Numbered from the stretch's first letter, positions 1 to 9,425 are shown. The stretch: DNA of 64,000 nucleotides from RGIG9608 sp045612365 (GCA_045612365.1 JAZKYY010000011.1:124001-188000); one strand, 5' to 3'. The notes: generated by a model not told the origin, from the sequence alone. Translations and numbers: made by a program.

Positions 1-30
1 TAGGAAACATATTTTGATTTTTATTTGAAT

Positions 31-969
31 TCATTTTTTTGAAAATAATGCATACGTTTTTACTATGAATTGAAATATCACTGGTGTGCGGTAATTGCAG
101 CTTAATTTCGATTTTCTAATCGCATTATTTAACCAAGGGAATTCAGACCACAAGTCATAATTGTGAATTATTGCATGCCATCCGGCTCGTAGTACAATGC
201 CTCCTGCTACTTTTCTAATAGGACTAGTTTGTAAATTGTCCATGTAGTGCGCATAAAGATCAAGTAGGTTTCTAGATGATTCTATATGACGTTTTTCCCT
301 TTTTTGAGAACACATTGCATTCTCATTGTCTTTTCGGTAATGATAAAGAACTTCAGGAAGTTGAACAATTTTATTTGCGTAGAAAATAATTTGAGACATT
401 AGACAAATGTCTTCATGCATGCCTAATTTGGGAGTGTGAATTGTATTATTTGTATAAAGCGATTTCCTAAAACATTTGGTTACTCCATAACCAAAAGATG
501 AGTAATTAAATATATTTTCTATCCAAAGTTCTTTTGTTTTTTCTGTGTATTCTTTTTCTTTTTTTATACTTCTCTTGTTTTTATACTCTTTTATTAAATC
601 AAAATAGACGATATCAGCATTGGTGGCTTCTGCTGTAGCCACTATCTTTTCAACAGCATTGTGTTCCAACCAATCGTCGGAGTCAGCGAATAAAATGTAT
701 TCGCCTTCTGCAGCTTCAATACCAACTCTGCGGGTAGTAGGAAGACCTTCGTTTTCTTTGTTGATAATTATAATATCGCTTTTCTTGTGTGAAAATTTTT
801 CCTCAATAACTCTATTCAAGACGTCCATAGAGAGATCCTTGGAACCATCATTTACAAAAACAAGTTGAAGGTTTTTGTATGTTTGATTTAGTGCGCTTTC
901 GGCGAACTTTTGGATGTATTTTTCAACTCCATATATTGGAACAACAAGCGATATTTTATATTTACTCAT
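31..969 (-). CDS. Family 2 glycosyltransferase
   Basis: Predicted 312-residue cytoplasmic or membrane-associated GT-A glycosyltransferase that moves a sugar from a nucleotide-sugar donor. The N-terminus has the GT2 signature: the opening strand SLVVPIYGVEKYI, then ALNQTYKNLQLVFVNDGS, and an acidic metal/nucleotide site in FADSDDW near residue 97. The ATG at 969 is chosen over a TTG one codon upstream because it shares one base with the TGA stop of the upstream gene, implying translational coupling. It is the last of three same-strand envelope genes. The sugar and acceptor cannot be deduced. Family assignment is firm; the specific role in glycan synthesis is inferred from the neighbours. Confidence 0.88.
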   Translation of the reverse strand: MSKYKISLVVPIYGVEKYIQKFAESALNQTYKNLQLVFVNDGSKDLSMDVLNRVIEEKFSHKKSDIIIINKENEGLPTTRRVGIEAAEGEYILFADSDDWLEHNAVEKIVATAEATNADIVYFDLIKEYKNKRSIKKEKEYTEKTKELWIENIFNYSSFGYGVTKCFRKSLYTNNTIHTPKLGMHEDICLMSQIIFYANKIVQLPEVLYHYRKDNENAMCSQKREKRHIESSRNLLDLYAHYMDNLQTSPIRKVAGGIVLRAGWHAIIHNYDLWSEFPWLNNAIRKSKLSCNYRTPVIFQFIVKTYALFSKK

Positions 970-1847
970 CAATTTTCGTATTTTGATTTTTTAGGAAAAA
1001 CGCGTGAAAATCCGTCAAGCATTACATCTTTCATTTTTATGTATTTCCTTTCGCTAATTTGAACATCGTTTATGCATAGAAGTTGACGAGATGGTTGTGT
1101 GATAGCTTTGAAAAGTTTTTTAGAAGAAACAGATCCTATTGAAATATGTTTTTTTGAAATCTCTTTATTGATAATTTTTCCTTTGAGGAACATATAATCT
1201 AGGAACATATATTGATTGATGTTTTTGCGAGTACGGATTGTTGATCTTAATGCAAAAATTTCATCTTTCATTTTGTCATACAATAGTTTGCATTCGCTTT
1301 TGAGCATAGGAGTACAAATGTGCTGGGGACGAAGAAACCACCAAGTTTTTTTTGACCCAAGAGCTTTGCGTGCCATGCAATCTGAATTTCGGCAGATTTG
1401 CTTGAACATATTAATGGATAAAATATGATGGCTCATTCTTATTACACCTTTTCCGTTTCTAAAAAAATCTGTTGATTCACATTTCGCAACGGGGAAACAA
1501 TCATCGTTGAAATAGAGGAACTCTTCGTCCAAATCTTCAATGCAATGCAAATGCGTTTCTATTGGATTGCAATTGAAAGTTGGTAAATATACCGCAGGAA
1601 TAATATCTTGGTGGAAAACAACATTTACCTCATCTCGATTTATCCACTCAGGCACTTGGCTCTCTTGAGAAACAACCAAATGTACTTTACGAATAAAAGG
1701 CATATTTTTTTCTATACCACGGAATAAATAACGTAACGTTCCCCAATCTCGAAAACGTTTCTCAAGAATGGGAGCATTGGTATACCTTTCGTACTCTTTT
1801 TGCCAAAGTGGGTCAAGCCCATTGACGTATGTAATAACTATATCCAT
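969..1847 (-). CDS. Stealth-family sugar-phosphate transferase
   Basis: A 292-residue protein with the conserved regions of the Stealth family, whose characterised members are hexose-1-phosphate transferases that build phosphodiester-linked capsular or exopolysaccharides. Visible motifs are DIVITYVNGLDPLW at the N-terminus (CR1), then the CR2 block with HQDIIP at 79-84, LPTFN at 88-92, and the acidic FNDD at 113-116. A WxxRPQHICTPM block follows. It starts seven bases after the LpxL-like gene and overlaps the glycosyltransferase start by one base, so the three are probably one transcript. The transferred sugar is unknown. Family call is strong; role in surface glycan is inferred. Confidence 0.85.
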   Translation of the reverse strand: MDIVITYVNGLDPLWQKEYERYTNAPILEKRFRDWGTLRYLFRGIEKNMPFIRKVHLVVSQESQVPEWINRDEVNVVFHQDIIPAVYLPTFNCNPIETHLHCIEDLDEEFLYFNDDCFPVAKCESTDFFRNGKGVIRMSHHILSINMFKQICRNSDCMARKALGSKKTWWFLRPQHICTPMLKSECKLLYDKMKDEIFALRSTIRTRKNINQYMFLDYMFLKGKIINKEISKKHISIGSVSSKKLFKAITQPSRQLLCINDVQISERKYIKMKDVMLDGFSRVFPKKSKYEN

Positions 1848-1853
1848 ATAGCT

Positions 1854-2798
1854 TTATTTTTTACATTTTTCTCCAAAGATGCGGATTTGCTTTTCTGGAG
1901 TATGTTTCCACCGGCGGTGCGACCACATCCACAACTCCGGACAATCTATTATCTGTTTTTCTAAAATTCTCGCATAACGCTCATTTATCTCGTGAGGAGC
2001 GACCTCGTCAGTTCCATTGTATAATTCTACAAGTTCTAGTGAATATTTTCCACGAGCAAGACGTTTGATGTAGGCATAATAAATAGGCAATTGAAATTTT
2101 TTTGCCAACAATTCTGCTCCTTCGTTAAAAATTGTGTCTTGATTCAGAAAATTATGCCAATAGCTATCTGCCGTAAGACGTGGGCTTTGGTCGGAGACAA
2201 GACCAAGTACAAGATTTTTACCCTTACCACGGTTCTTCAAGTAAAAACGAACAGCCTCACCCATTGGTATTTGACGGACATTTTCTGCAAAGCTTCTCAA
2301 TCGGCCATAGAAACATTCGAAAACTTCGCTATGCAGCGGATGATATACGCTCACGAAATCGCAATTTTTGTCTTGCCAACACCACATAGGGAAATATTCC
2401 CAACAACCATAATGAGCCGCCATGGCAATCCAATCTTTTCCTTTGGTTTTGTTTATAATGTCCTTGCTATTTCCCCAAATCAAAAAATTTGATTGAAGTT
2501 TTTCTGTAACGCTTACAAGACTTATGGTGTCAATAATCACTTCTGCCAATGTGTCGTAATAACCTCGACGAATTTTACGAACTTCAATTTCCGATTTATT
2601 TGGAAAAGATTTTTGCAAATTGATGGTGATTACTTCACGCCTATAGCCAGTAAGTTTAAGCAAAGCGGCTACGAAAGGTTGCAATAAATAATAGCGAAAC
2701 CAACGTGGCAACACACTCACCACATAGCACAAACACCACAATAACTCCAACGCTATGCATTTATACCATTTTAGATTTATTTCCTTTTGTTTGTTCAC
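1854..2798 (-). CDS. LpxL/HtrB-like lipid A acyltransferase
   Basis: A 314-residue inner-membrane protein of the lysophospholipid acyltransferase superfamily, LpxL/LpxM branch, which adds secondary acyl chains to lipid A. A hydrophobic segment lies near residues 15-32. The catalytic HxxxxE/D motif is HYGCWE at 129-134. Supporting blocks are GLVSDQSP and the C-terminal ELWMWSHRRWK typical of the family. The start is GTG at 2798, which fits a TACCTTTG promoter element ending only about 20 bases upstream; no in-frame ATG lies nearby. It leads the operon with the Stealth and GT2 genes. A phosphatidylinositol mannoside-type acyltransferase is the alternative but is unlikely outside Actinobacteria. 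Confidence 0.85.
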   Translation of the reverse strand: MNKQKEINLKWYKCIALELLWCLCYVVSVLPRWFRYYLLQPFVAALLKLTGYRREVITINLQKSFPNKSEIEVRKIRRGYYDTLAEVIIDTISLVSVTEKLQSNFLIWGNSKDIINKTKGKDWIAMAAHYGCWEYFPMWCWQDKNCDFVSVYHPLHSEVFECFYGRLRSFAENVRQIPMGEAVRFYLKNRGKGKNLVLGLVSDQSPRLTADSYWHNFLNQDTIFNEGAELLAKKFQLPIYYAYIKRLARGKYSLELVELYNGTDEVAPHEINERYARILEKQIIDCPELWMWSHRRWKHTPEKQIRIFGEKCKK

Positions 2799-2818
2799 CG
2801 CTTTTTATTCTAGAGATG

Positions 2819-2826
2819 CAAAGGTA
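2819..2826 (-). promoter_or_regulatory. -7 promoter element of the LpxL operon
   Basis: On the minus strand this reads TACCTTTG, a perfect match to the Bacteroidetes -7 consensus TAnnTTTG. It predicts a transcript start near 2812, only about 14 bases before the GTG start. No clear -33 TTTG was found at the usual spacing. Confidence 0.6.
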
Positions 2827-2957
2827 ACTAAAAAGTTATGATATGAGAATTTTTTGTCAGAAAGGCAATGAATATACTCTTGTGAGAATATTTTTTAATT
2901 TTGTAATTGATTGAAAACAGCATCTTAATTAATATTCGTTGCGTGTGAAAATGTATT

Positions 2958-4367
2958 ATGCTTTTCAAGTTTATTGCAAATAAAATAAGTGAGTATTGTT
3001 CGTTTGTGCCTACCAAGGAGCAGTGTGAGTTGATTGAACTTTTGGCAAAGTTTGTTCACTCAAGAACAAATAATGAGGCTTTTCTGCTCAAAGGTTATGC
3101 AGGAACGGGCAAAACCTCGATAGTTAGTGCATTGGTAAAAACATTATGTTTTTTTGAACAAAAAGTAGTTTTATTAGCGCCGACAGGTCGTGCAGCAAAG
3201 GTGTTTTCTGCTTATTCTCTTCTTCCGGCCTATTCAATTCATAAAAAAATTTATAGGCAAAAGTCGTCAACTGATGCTGTTTTTCAGTTGGATAGAAACA
3301 CGCATCATGACACGCTTTTTATTGTAGATGAGGCTTCTATGATTTCAACTGCAATTGGCGAAGGACAACTTTTCGGTAGTGGCAATTTGCTAGACGACTT
3401 AATTCAATATGTTTATTCTAATCAATCGAATAATTTAATTTTACTGGGAGACACTGCTCAGTTACAACCTTTTGTTCAGGCTGATTGTCCAGCGATGGAT
3501 GTAAGTCGCCTTGAGAGTTATGGTTTGGGTGTTTTGGAGTTTGAACTCAGGCAAGTTGTTCGTCAGTCGGTGGAGAGTGGAATTTTGTATAATGCTACTT
3601 TATTGCGACAAAATATTGGAGTAGAAGAAACTTTTTTGATCCCGAAGTTAAAGATTGATTTTCCTGATGTGAAGAGAATTTCTGGTGCCGATTTGATTGA
3701 GGCACTAGGCTCTTCTTACGATGAGGTGGGTATAGAAAACACATTAGTTGTTACTCGGTCAAACAAACGTGCAAACCAGTACAATATGGGAATACGTTCT
3801 CAGGTTTTGCAGCGAGAGGAGGAACTGAATAATGGCGATTGGTTGATGGTTACCAAGAATAATTATTTTTGGAATAAATCATGTAAGAATCTGCCGTTTA
3901 TAGCCAATGGAGATGTATTTCGCATTGTTCGAATAGGAAGGTATCAAAATTTGTATGGATTTAGTTTTGTTAACGTAACTGCCGAATTTGATGAAGATGT
4001 GGAAATTGATGTAAAACTTTTAATAGATTCTTTTTATACAGAAACATCAAAAGATGTAGAGGAGTTGAATAAGAAACTAAGAGATTCTGTTTTAGAAGAT
4101 TATGCCCAGTTAAAGAATAAAAAAGAACGATATAAAAAATTGCTTGAAAATGAGTATTTCAATGCTTTACAAGTGAAGTTCGCCTACGCCGTTACCTGCC
4201 ACAAGGCGCAAGGAGGGCAGTGGGATAATGTGTTTGTTGATCAAGGATTTGTGAACGAGCAAATGATAAATACCGATTACTATCGTTGGCTTTATACGGC
4301 TATAACACGAGCAAAACAAAAACTCTATTTGGTCAACTTCTCAGAAAAATATTTTAAGGCGGAATAG
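2958..4367 (+). CDS. RecD-like ATP-dependent DNA helicase
   Basis: A 469-residue superfamily 1 helicase resembling RecD and phage Dda. Walker A is GYAGTGKTS at 46-54 and the DEx box is VDEAS. The C-terminal UvrD_C_2 block includes the segment FAYAVTCHKAQGGQWDNVFV and the closing YTAITRAKQKLY motif that contacts ATP. It is much shorter than RecD and has no N-terminal RecB-interaction domain, so a stand-alone helicase acting in repair or replication restart is likely. No RecB or RecC gene is adjacent. Its 3' end overlaps the opposing gene by 43 bases. Confidence 0.85.
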   Translation: MLFKFIANKISEYCSFVPTKEQCELIELLAKFVHSRTNNEAFLLKGYAGTGKTSIVSALVKTLCFFEQKVVLLAPTGRAAKVFSAYSLLPAYSIHKKIYRQKSSTDAVFQLDRNTHHDTLFIVDEASMISTAIGEGQLFGSGNLLDDLIQYVYSNQSNNLILLGDTAQLQPFVQADCPAMDVSRLESYGLGVLEFELRQVVRQSVESGILYNATLLRQNIGVEETFLIPKLKIDFPDVKRISGADLIEALGSSYDEVGIENTLVVTRSNKRANQYNMGIRSQVLQREEELNNGDWLMVTKNNYFWNKSCKNLPFIANGDVFRIVRIGRYQNLYGFSFVNVTAEFDEDVEIDVKLLIDSFYTETSKDVEELNKKLRDSVLEDYAQLKNKKERYKKLLENEYFNALQVKFAYAVTCHKAQGGQWDNVFVDQGFVNEQMINTDYYRWLYTAITRAKQKLYLVNFSEKYFKAE

Positions 4368-5314
4368 ATTCTTGCCTTCAGAATATCCGCAATCGTACAC
4401 TCGCACCGTATTTCTTTTCTATAATCTTGTTGTTGTTCTATATTCTCACGATGACGCCATTCTCTTTCTTTTTTCTCTACATATTCTGTTTTTATCTCTT
4501 CTATTCTCTCTTCTATTTTGACAGATTTCGCCCAAAATATTAATAGCATAACCCCCAAAAGAATTAAAAATATAGCAAATATAGGTCCTATATAATCTTC
4601 GAATATATCGAAGGAGATTATAACAGGCACTACTGCTAAGAGGCTAAAAACTGATATAAATAGAAATAGACAACAGTTATATTTTTTATCAAAAGACTCT
4701 TTTTTAGAAATTAAAAGTTGTACTTCTTCTAAATTTTCTGCTTCTTCCACCCATTTTTTTCTCTCCACCATACGTTCTTTTTCACGCCTTGCTTTTTCTT
4801 CTTTAATACGTTGCCGTTTTTTAAGTTCCTGCCGCTGTTCTTCTGCTCGTTTTGCAGCCACTATACGCAGTTGCTCTTTTTGTTTTTCTATTGCTAAAAT
4901 ATGATTCGTAACATCCGATAGTTGCTTAAACCCACAAGTGTTCCACTTCTTGTCTTCTATCATAAAGCAATATTCGTCTGTACCATATAGTCGCATACAT
5001 AGGAGGTCGGTATTTTCGAACCAAGCCATTTGTAGCATATAGATTTGGTCTTTTGTAGTGATTTCTACACTTTTCAACTCTTTTACATACTTCCACTCTG
5101 CTTTAGTAACTTTTCCTGCATATACGATTGACAACGTATTGTTCTTGTCGAACAAATACAATTCATTTTGGTCACCATCGTTGAAAACATGCCAAGGATT
5201 TTTACATAAAATATTTTTTACTTCATCCTCTATTTTTTGTATTTCGGCTTCTTGGTCTAAAAATTCAATTTTCGATTTTAAACTTTTGAATTTTTCTATC
5301 AGATACGTTTTCAT
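4325..5314 (-). CDS. Coiled-coil two-helix membrane protein, unknown function
   Basis: A 329-residue protein not recognised as any named family. Residues 1-140 look globular with repeated charged and aromatic positions. Residues about 143-205 are a Lys/Glu/Arg-rich coiled coil. Two hydrophobic helices lie near 213-235 and 240-262, followed by another charged helix to the C-terminus. It sits 12 bases downstream of murG, where murC and ftsQ usually stand, and on the same strand, so it could be co-transcribed with the cell-wall cluster. A link to division is positional inference only. The last 43 bases are antisense to the helicase 3' end. Confidence 0.7.
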   Translation of the reverse strand: MKTYLIEKFKSLKSKIEFLDQEAEIQKIEDEVKNILCKNPWHVFNDGDQNELYLFDKNNTLSIVYAGKVTKAEWKYVKELKSVEITTKDQIYMLQMAWFENTDLLCMRLYGTDEYCFMIEDKKWNTCGFKQLSDVTNHILAIEKQKEQLRIVAAKRAEEQRQELKKRQRIKEEKARREKERMVERKKWVEEAENLEEVQLLISKKESFDKKYNCCLFLFISVFSLLAVVPVIISFDIFEDYIGPIFAIFLILLGVMLLIFWAKSVKIEERIEEIKTEYVEKKEREWRHRENIEQQQDYRKEIRCECTIADILKARIYSALKYFSEKLTK

Positions 5315-5326
5315 AAAGAGTTTTTT

Positions 5327-6430
5327 TTATTGTTTCACGAGCTTCATCACTTCGTCGGCAATGCGTCGAGCAGAGTCGCGTTCGGCCAAGGTCAAGACAT
5401 TGGTAGAAAGTTCTTTAAGTTTTTGTACATCGGCAAGTAAGGCGAGTGCAGTTGCTATCAAATCGTTTTCAGCGTCGGCATCTTTTACAAGCACAGCCGC
5501 ATTTTTACGCACCAAAGCCATAGCGTTGTGCGTTTGATGGTCTTCTGCCACATTTGGCGATGGCACCAAAACACTTGGTTTGCCAAGCAAGCAAAGTTCT
5601 GAAATGCTACTTGCACCAGCACGCGAAATTACCAAATCGGCAGCTGCGTACGCCAAATCCATTCGGCTTACAAAGTCGGTAATAATCAAATTTGGGTTAG
5701 CTATTTTTTCTGCTTCTTTTTTGCAATCCTCAATGTAGAACTTGCCCGTTTGCCAAATCACTTGTACATCACTTTCGGCGAGTAGTTGAAGATGTTTTTT
5801 TACACTATTGTTGATTGTTCTTGCGCCAAGGCTTCCGCCAATGATTAGCAATGTTTTCTTTTCAGGAGAGAGTGAAAAATGCGTGTATGCCTCTTCTCGT
5901 GAGCCTTGAGTAAGATTCTGACGGACAGGATTTCCAGTAAGAATGATTTTTTCGGCAGGGAAAAACCGCTCCATACCTTCATACGCCACGCAGATCTTAG
6001 CTGCGTCATTTTTCAGAAGTTTATTGGTTACACCAGCAAATCCGTTTTGCTCTTGCAAAAGTACAGGAATGCCCATACGTGCAGCCACTTTCATAGCTGC
6101 GCCGCTTGCATATCCTCCTACACCAATAGCCACATCAGGACGAAAATTTTTGATAACTTGGCGAACTTTTCGCATACTTTTCATCAAATTCCAGACGATA
6201 GGAATGTTTCGAAATAGATTTTTGCGGTCGAACCCTTGTACTGGTAAACCAACAATCTCGTAACCTGCTGCAGGCACACGCTCCATTTCCATACGTCCAA
6301 GAGCACCGACAAAAAGTATTTCGCAACTTGGATGCATTTCTCGCAATGCATTAGCAATACTCACAGCAGGGAAAATATGTCCACCTGTGCCACCTCCACT
6401 AATCAAAAATCTGAAATTCGTCTTCTTCAT
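5327..6430 (-). CDS. murG: MurG, lipid II-forming GlcNAc transferase
   Basis: A 367-residue peripheral membrane enzyme that transfers GlcNAc from UDP-GlcNAc to lipid I, giving lipid II. The N-terminal glycine loop GGGTGGH at 12-18 is diagnostic, and the second loop GGSLGARTIN and the donor-site block RAGASSISEL are present. Length is normal for MurG. Its start lies 32 bases inside the end of ftsW, a tight overlap that implies translational coupling. In most Bacteroidales murC and the fts genes follow; here a coiled-coil protein follows instead. Confidence 0.97.
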   Translation of the reverse strand: MKKTNFRFLISGGGTGGHIFPAVSIANALREMHPSCEILFVGALGRMEMERVPAAGYEIVGLPVQGFDRKNLFRNIPIVWNLMKSMRKVRQVIKNFRPDVAIGVGGYASGAAMKVAARMGIPVLLQEQNGFAGVTNKLLKNDAAKICVAYEGMERFFPAEKIILTGNPVRQNLTQGSREEAYTHFSLSPEKKTLLIIGGSLGARTINNSVKKHLQLLAESDVQVIWQTGKFYIEDCKKEAEKIANPNLIITDFVSRMDLAYAAADLVISRAGASSISELCLLGKPSVLVPSPNVAEDHQTHNAMALVRKNAAVLVKDADAENDLIATALALLADVQKLKELSTNVLTLAERDSARRIADEVMKLVKQ

Positions 6431-7610
6431 GGTTGTTTGTATCTAAGGATTCAACGTTTTCTTCATTGAGTTTATACTCCACAAACTCTTCGTTTTCATT
6501 GGCTTGTGAAGAATATCTTGCAACACTCTGCATCATTCCAAGATAAATGCAAGTAATAAAAATAGAGGTCCCTCCTTTACTAACAAAAGGTAAAGGTTGG
6601 CCAGTTACGGGTATTGCTCCCACTACTACTAACATGTTTATCAATGCTTGAGTTGTGATCATAGATGCCAACCCAAGTACCACGATAGCAGGGAATGTGG
6701 ACTTGCACTTGTTGGCAATAACTCCAGCTCGGAAGAGTAATGTTAGAAAAAGTATTATAATCAAAATTCCGCCAACTAATCCAGTTTCTTCGATTATCGA
6801 AGCATAGATAAAGTCGTTGTAGTAACCATACATCACTTTTCTAGCTTCGCCGTTTCCGGGAAAAACACCAAAAGTTCCACCTCTAGCAATGGCAATTTTT
6901 CCACTAACTTCTTGCAGATTCTCTAGATTTTCGCCCACATCAAAAGGATTATCTGCAAAGTTATCTACACGATTGCTCCATGTTGTAAATCGGTCGGGTA
7001 AATAATCTGCAACTGCGGGAAACGCTTTGGATAAAAGAATAATACTACCGAGGAAAGTGATTAAAACTAATGCGGTTAATAAGGTTTTTTTATAAAATCC
7101 GCCCAAAATGAGCATAAAGAAGATGATTGAGGCAAGTAAAAAAGCTGTTGAAAAATTATCGATAAGAATTAGTCCACAGGTAAAAGCCGAAATTCCTATC
7201 AAAATCCAATAGTAGTTGTCTGCATAAAGTTTGCTTTTCTTTGCGCGATCAATAAAATCAGCTGCTACAATAATGAGCCCAAGTTTGGCAAGCTCCGATG
7301 GCTGAAACCGAATACCGAAAATATCTATCCAGCGGTCTGTAGAGTTAAGTGTCATACTATCAAATTTTGAATAAATAAGCAATATCCACGACATGAATAA
7401 AATGACGAATGATATTGCCCTAAGCCATTTGTAAGGTATGATATGTGCACCTATCATTACAAAAAAACCCGCTATCAAGAACAGTATATGGCGAACAGCA
7501 TCATCGTGTGTAATGCTAAACATTTCTACACTTGAGAAAACAAAGAAAAAACCAAAAACTATCCAAATGGTTATATCTCCTTTTATAAATTTCTTTAAAA
7601 TGTTGGCCAT
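6399..7610 (-). CDS. ftsW: FtsW, septal SEDS glycosyltransferase
   Basis: A 403-residue polytopic inner-membrane protein of the SEDS family, which polymerises lipid II at the division septum with its partner FtsI. About ten hydrophobic helices are visible. Conserved SEDS segments include DRWIDIFGIRFQPSELAKLG and the C-terminal GQPLPFVSKGGTS. The charged tail after the last helix, rich in Glu and Asn, is about 35 residues. It is assigned to FtsW rather than RodA because it lies in the dcw cluster and a separate RodA is encoded at 62.4 kb. Confidence 0.95.
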   Translation of the reverse strand: MANILKKFIKGDITIWIVFGFFFVFSSVEMFSITHDDAVRHILFLIAGFFVMIGAHIIPYKWLRAISFVILFMSWILLIYSKFDSMTLNSTDRWIDIFGIRFQPSELAKLGLIIVAADFIDRAKKSKLYADNYYWILIGISAFTCGLILIDNFSTAFLLASIIFFMLILGGFYKKTLLTALVLITFLGSIILLSKAFPAVADYLPDRFTTWSNRVDNFADNPFDVGENLENLQEVSGKIAIARGGTFGVFPGNGEARKVMYGYYNDFIYASIIEETGLVGGILIIILFLTLLFRAGVIANKCKSTFPAIVVLGLASMITTQALINMLVVVGAIPVTGQPLPFVSKGGTSIFITCIYLGMMQSVARYSSQANENEEFVEYKLNEENVESLDTNNHEEDEFQIFD

Positions 7611-7627
7611 ATACAGAGTCTCTTTTT

Positions 7628-8971
7628 TTATAAGTTTCTTACTGCTTTTTTGAATTGTTCGCCTCTATCTTCGTAATTTTTAAACAAATCGAAACTTGCA
7701 CAACATGGAGAAAGCAACACCGTATCACCTCTTTGAGCCACCTCGTAAGCTTTTGCTACACATTCTTCAATAGAATGAACATCGTACATTTTACTTGTAC
7801 AGTGATCTTGCCAAAAATCAATCAATTTGGAATTATCTTTTCCCATAAAGATAAGTGTATGAACTTTTTCGCGTACGAGCATTTCTATTTCCGAATAGTC
7901 GTTGCCCTTATCGGTACCACCAAGGATAAGCACAACAGGAGTTTTCATACTTTGCAATGCATACCAGCAAGAATTTACGTTTGTAGCTTTAGAATCGTTG
8001 ATGTAGCGAACTCCACGCACCGAAGCCACATATTCCAAACGGTGTTCAACGCCTTTGAACTCTGCCAATGATTTGCGAATAGTTTCTTTACGAATGTTTA
8101 CAATTTGTGCAGCCAAACCTGCTGCCATTGAGTTGTAAACATTATGCGTGCCTTGCAATGCCAATTCTTCGAGTGACATTACCATATCGTCAGTTTCTTG
8201 AGGTGCTTTGATAGTCAAATCTTGCTCTTCGACAAATGCACGTGTTTTGTCTGTTTTTTCAAGAGCAAAAGGCAATAGTTGTGCTTTGATGTTGCGTTTT
8301 TCTATTTCGGCTTTTAGTACAGGATCGTCGTTCCAAAAAATGAAGGCATCTTCAGGTGTTTGGTTTTGGAGGATACGGAATTTTGAATCGATATAGTTTT
8401 GAAATTTATAATCGTAACGGTCGAGATGGTCGGGCGTAATGTTCAAAATCACCGATACATCGGCTTTGAAATCGTACATTCCGTCGAGTTGGAAAGAGCT
8501 GAGTTCCAATACATAATAATCATAATCGCACTCTGCCACTTGCCAAGCAAAACTTTTACCTACGTTGCCTGCCAATCCAACATTCAACCCCTCATTTTTT
8601 AGAATGAAATAGGTCAACATCGTTGTAGTTGTTTTTCCGTTGGAACCTGTGATACAGATTTTCTTTGCATCGGTGTAACGCGAAGCAAACTCTATTTCCG
8701 AAATAACGGGAATGCCTTTCGCACGAAGGTTTTCGATAATCGGAGTTTTTTCTGGAATGCCCGGACTTTTCACCACCTCGTCGGCATTGTAAATTAACTC
8801 TTCAGTATGTTGTTTTTCCTCGTAAGCAAAACCGCGTTTTTCGAGTTCTGCTTTATACTCAGGTTTCAAAGCACCTTTGTCCGACAAAAAAACTTCATAA
8901 CCTTGTTTGGCAGCAAGAATAGCTGTTCCTACTCCACTTTCACCTCCACCTAGAATTACCAATCTTTTCAT
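7628..8971 (-). CDS. murD: MurD, UDP-MurNAc-L-Ala:D-Glu ligase
   Basis: A 447-residue cytoplasmic Mur ligase that adds D-glutamate to UDP-MurNAc-L-alanine using ATP. The N-terminal Rossmann loop GGGESGVG is at 8-15, the ATP loop GSNGKTTT at 109-116, and the central NITPDHLDRY block and C-terminal NDSKATN motif are present. Length fits the family. It starts two bases after the PH-like gene ends, so the dcw genes here are probably one transcript. Confidence 0.97.
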   Translation of the reverse strand: MKRLVILGGGESGVGTAILAAKQGYEVFLSDKGALKPEYKAELEKRGFAYEEKQHTEELIYNADEVVKSPGIPEKTPIIENLRAKGIPVISEIEFASRYTDAKKICITGSNGKTTTTMLTYFILKNEGLNVGLAGNVGKSFAWQVAECDYDYYVLELSSFQLDGMYDFKADVSVILNITPDHLDRYDYKFQNYIDSKFRILQNQTPEDAFIFWNDDPVLKAEIEKRNIKAQLLPFALEKTDKTRAFVEEQDLTIKAPQETDDMVMSLEELALQGTHNVYNSMAAGLAAQIVNIRKETIRKSLAEFKGVEHRLEYVASVRGVRYINDSKATNVNSCWYALQSMKTPVVLILGGTDKGNDYSEIEMLVREKVHTLIFMGKDNSKLIDFWQDHCTSKMYDVHSIEECVAKAYEVAQRGDTVLLSPCCASFDLFKNYEDRGEQFKKAVRNL

Positions 8972-8973
8972 AT

Positions 8974-9423
8974 CTATTTTTTATTTTCTCGTTCTGCTAA
9001 AATTTGTTTGAGTTCCTCTGCTTTTTGAGTTCCGATAAGAATTTTTTTCCCATTTTTCAAAACCAACTGCAAACCCATATTTCCTTTTACGTTGTAAGCT
9101 ACGCCACTCATTCCTCTGCGTATTCCCCAACCTCCATATTCGAGCAAAGGAGAATATTCGCGAACTTCTGCTTTTACAATTTCATCCCAAGCGAAAAATT
9201 TCTTTTTCAGATGAAAGGGGAAAAATCTTACGCTAATCCCTTCTGATGAAATTTCGGTTTCCAGATTTAGAACAAACAGGAAAATGGGAATAATCAAAGC
9301 TACCGCCATTTCCAAAGTCGATTCTTCATAATAAAATGCAAAAGCAACTACTAAAATCATAATTAGCCAAAGCCACCATTGCGTAAATCGCTGTTTTTCT
9401 AAAAAAAGAGTTTCGTTTTTCAT
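8974..9423 (-). CDS. Small membrane protein with PH-like domain
   Basis: A 149-residue protein with two hydrophobic helices near residues 16-31 and 36-53 followed by a soluble beta-rich part. The segment running through SSEGISVRFFPF, FAWDEI, SPLLEYGGWGIRRG and GLQLVLKNGKKILIGTQ resembles bacterial PH-like proteins that follow a paired transmembrane anchor. It is wedged between mraY and murD with two-base gaps on both sides, so it is certainly part of the dcw transcript. Function is unknown; tight embedding hints at a role in envelope synthesis. Confidence 0.7.
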   Translation of the reverse strand: MKNETLFLEKQRFTQWWLWLIMILVVAFAFYYEESTLEMAVALIIPIFLFVLNLETEISSEGISVRFFPFHLKKKFFAWDEIVKAEVREYSPLLEYGGWGIRRGMSGVAYNVKGNMGLQLVLKNGKKILIGTQKAEELKQILAERENKK

Positions 9424-9425
9424 TA

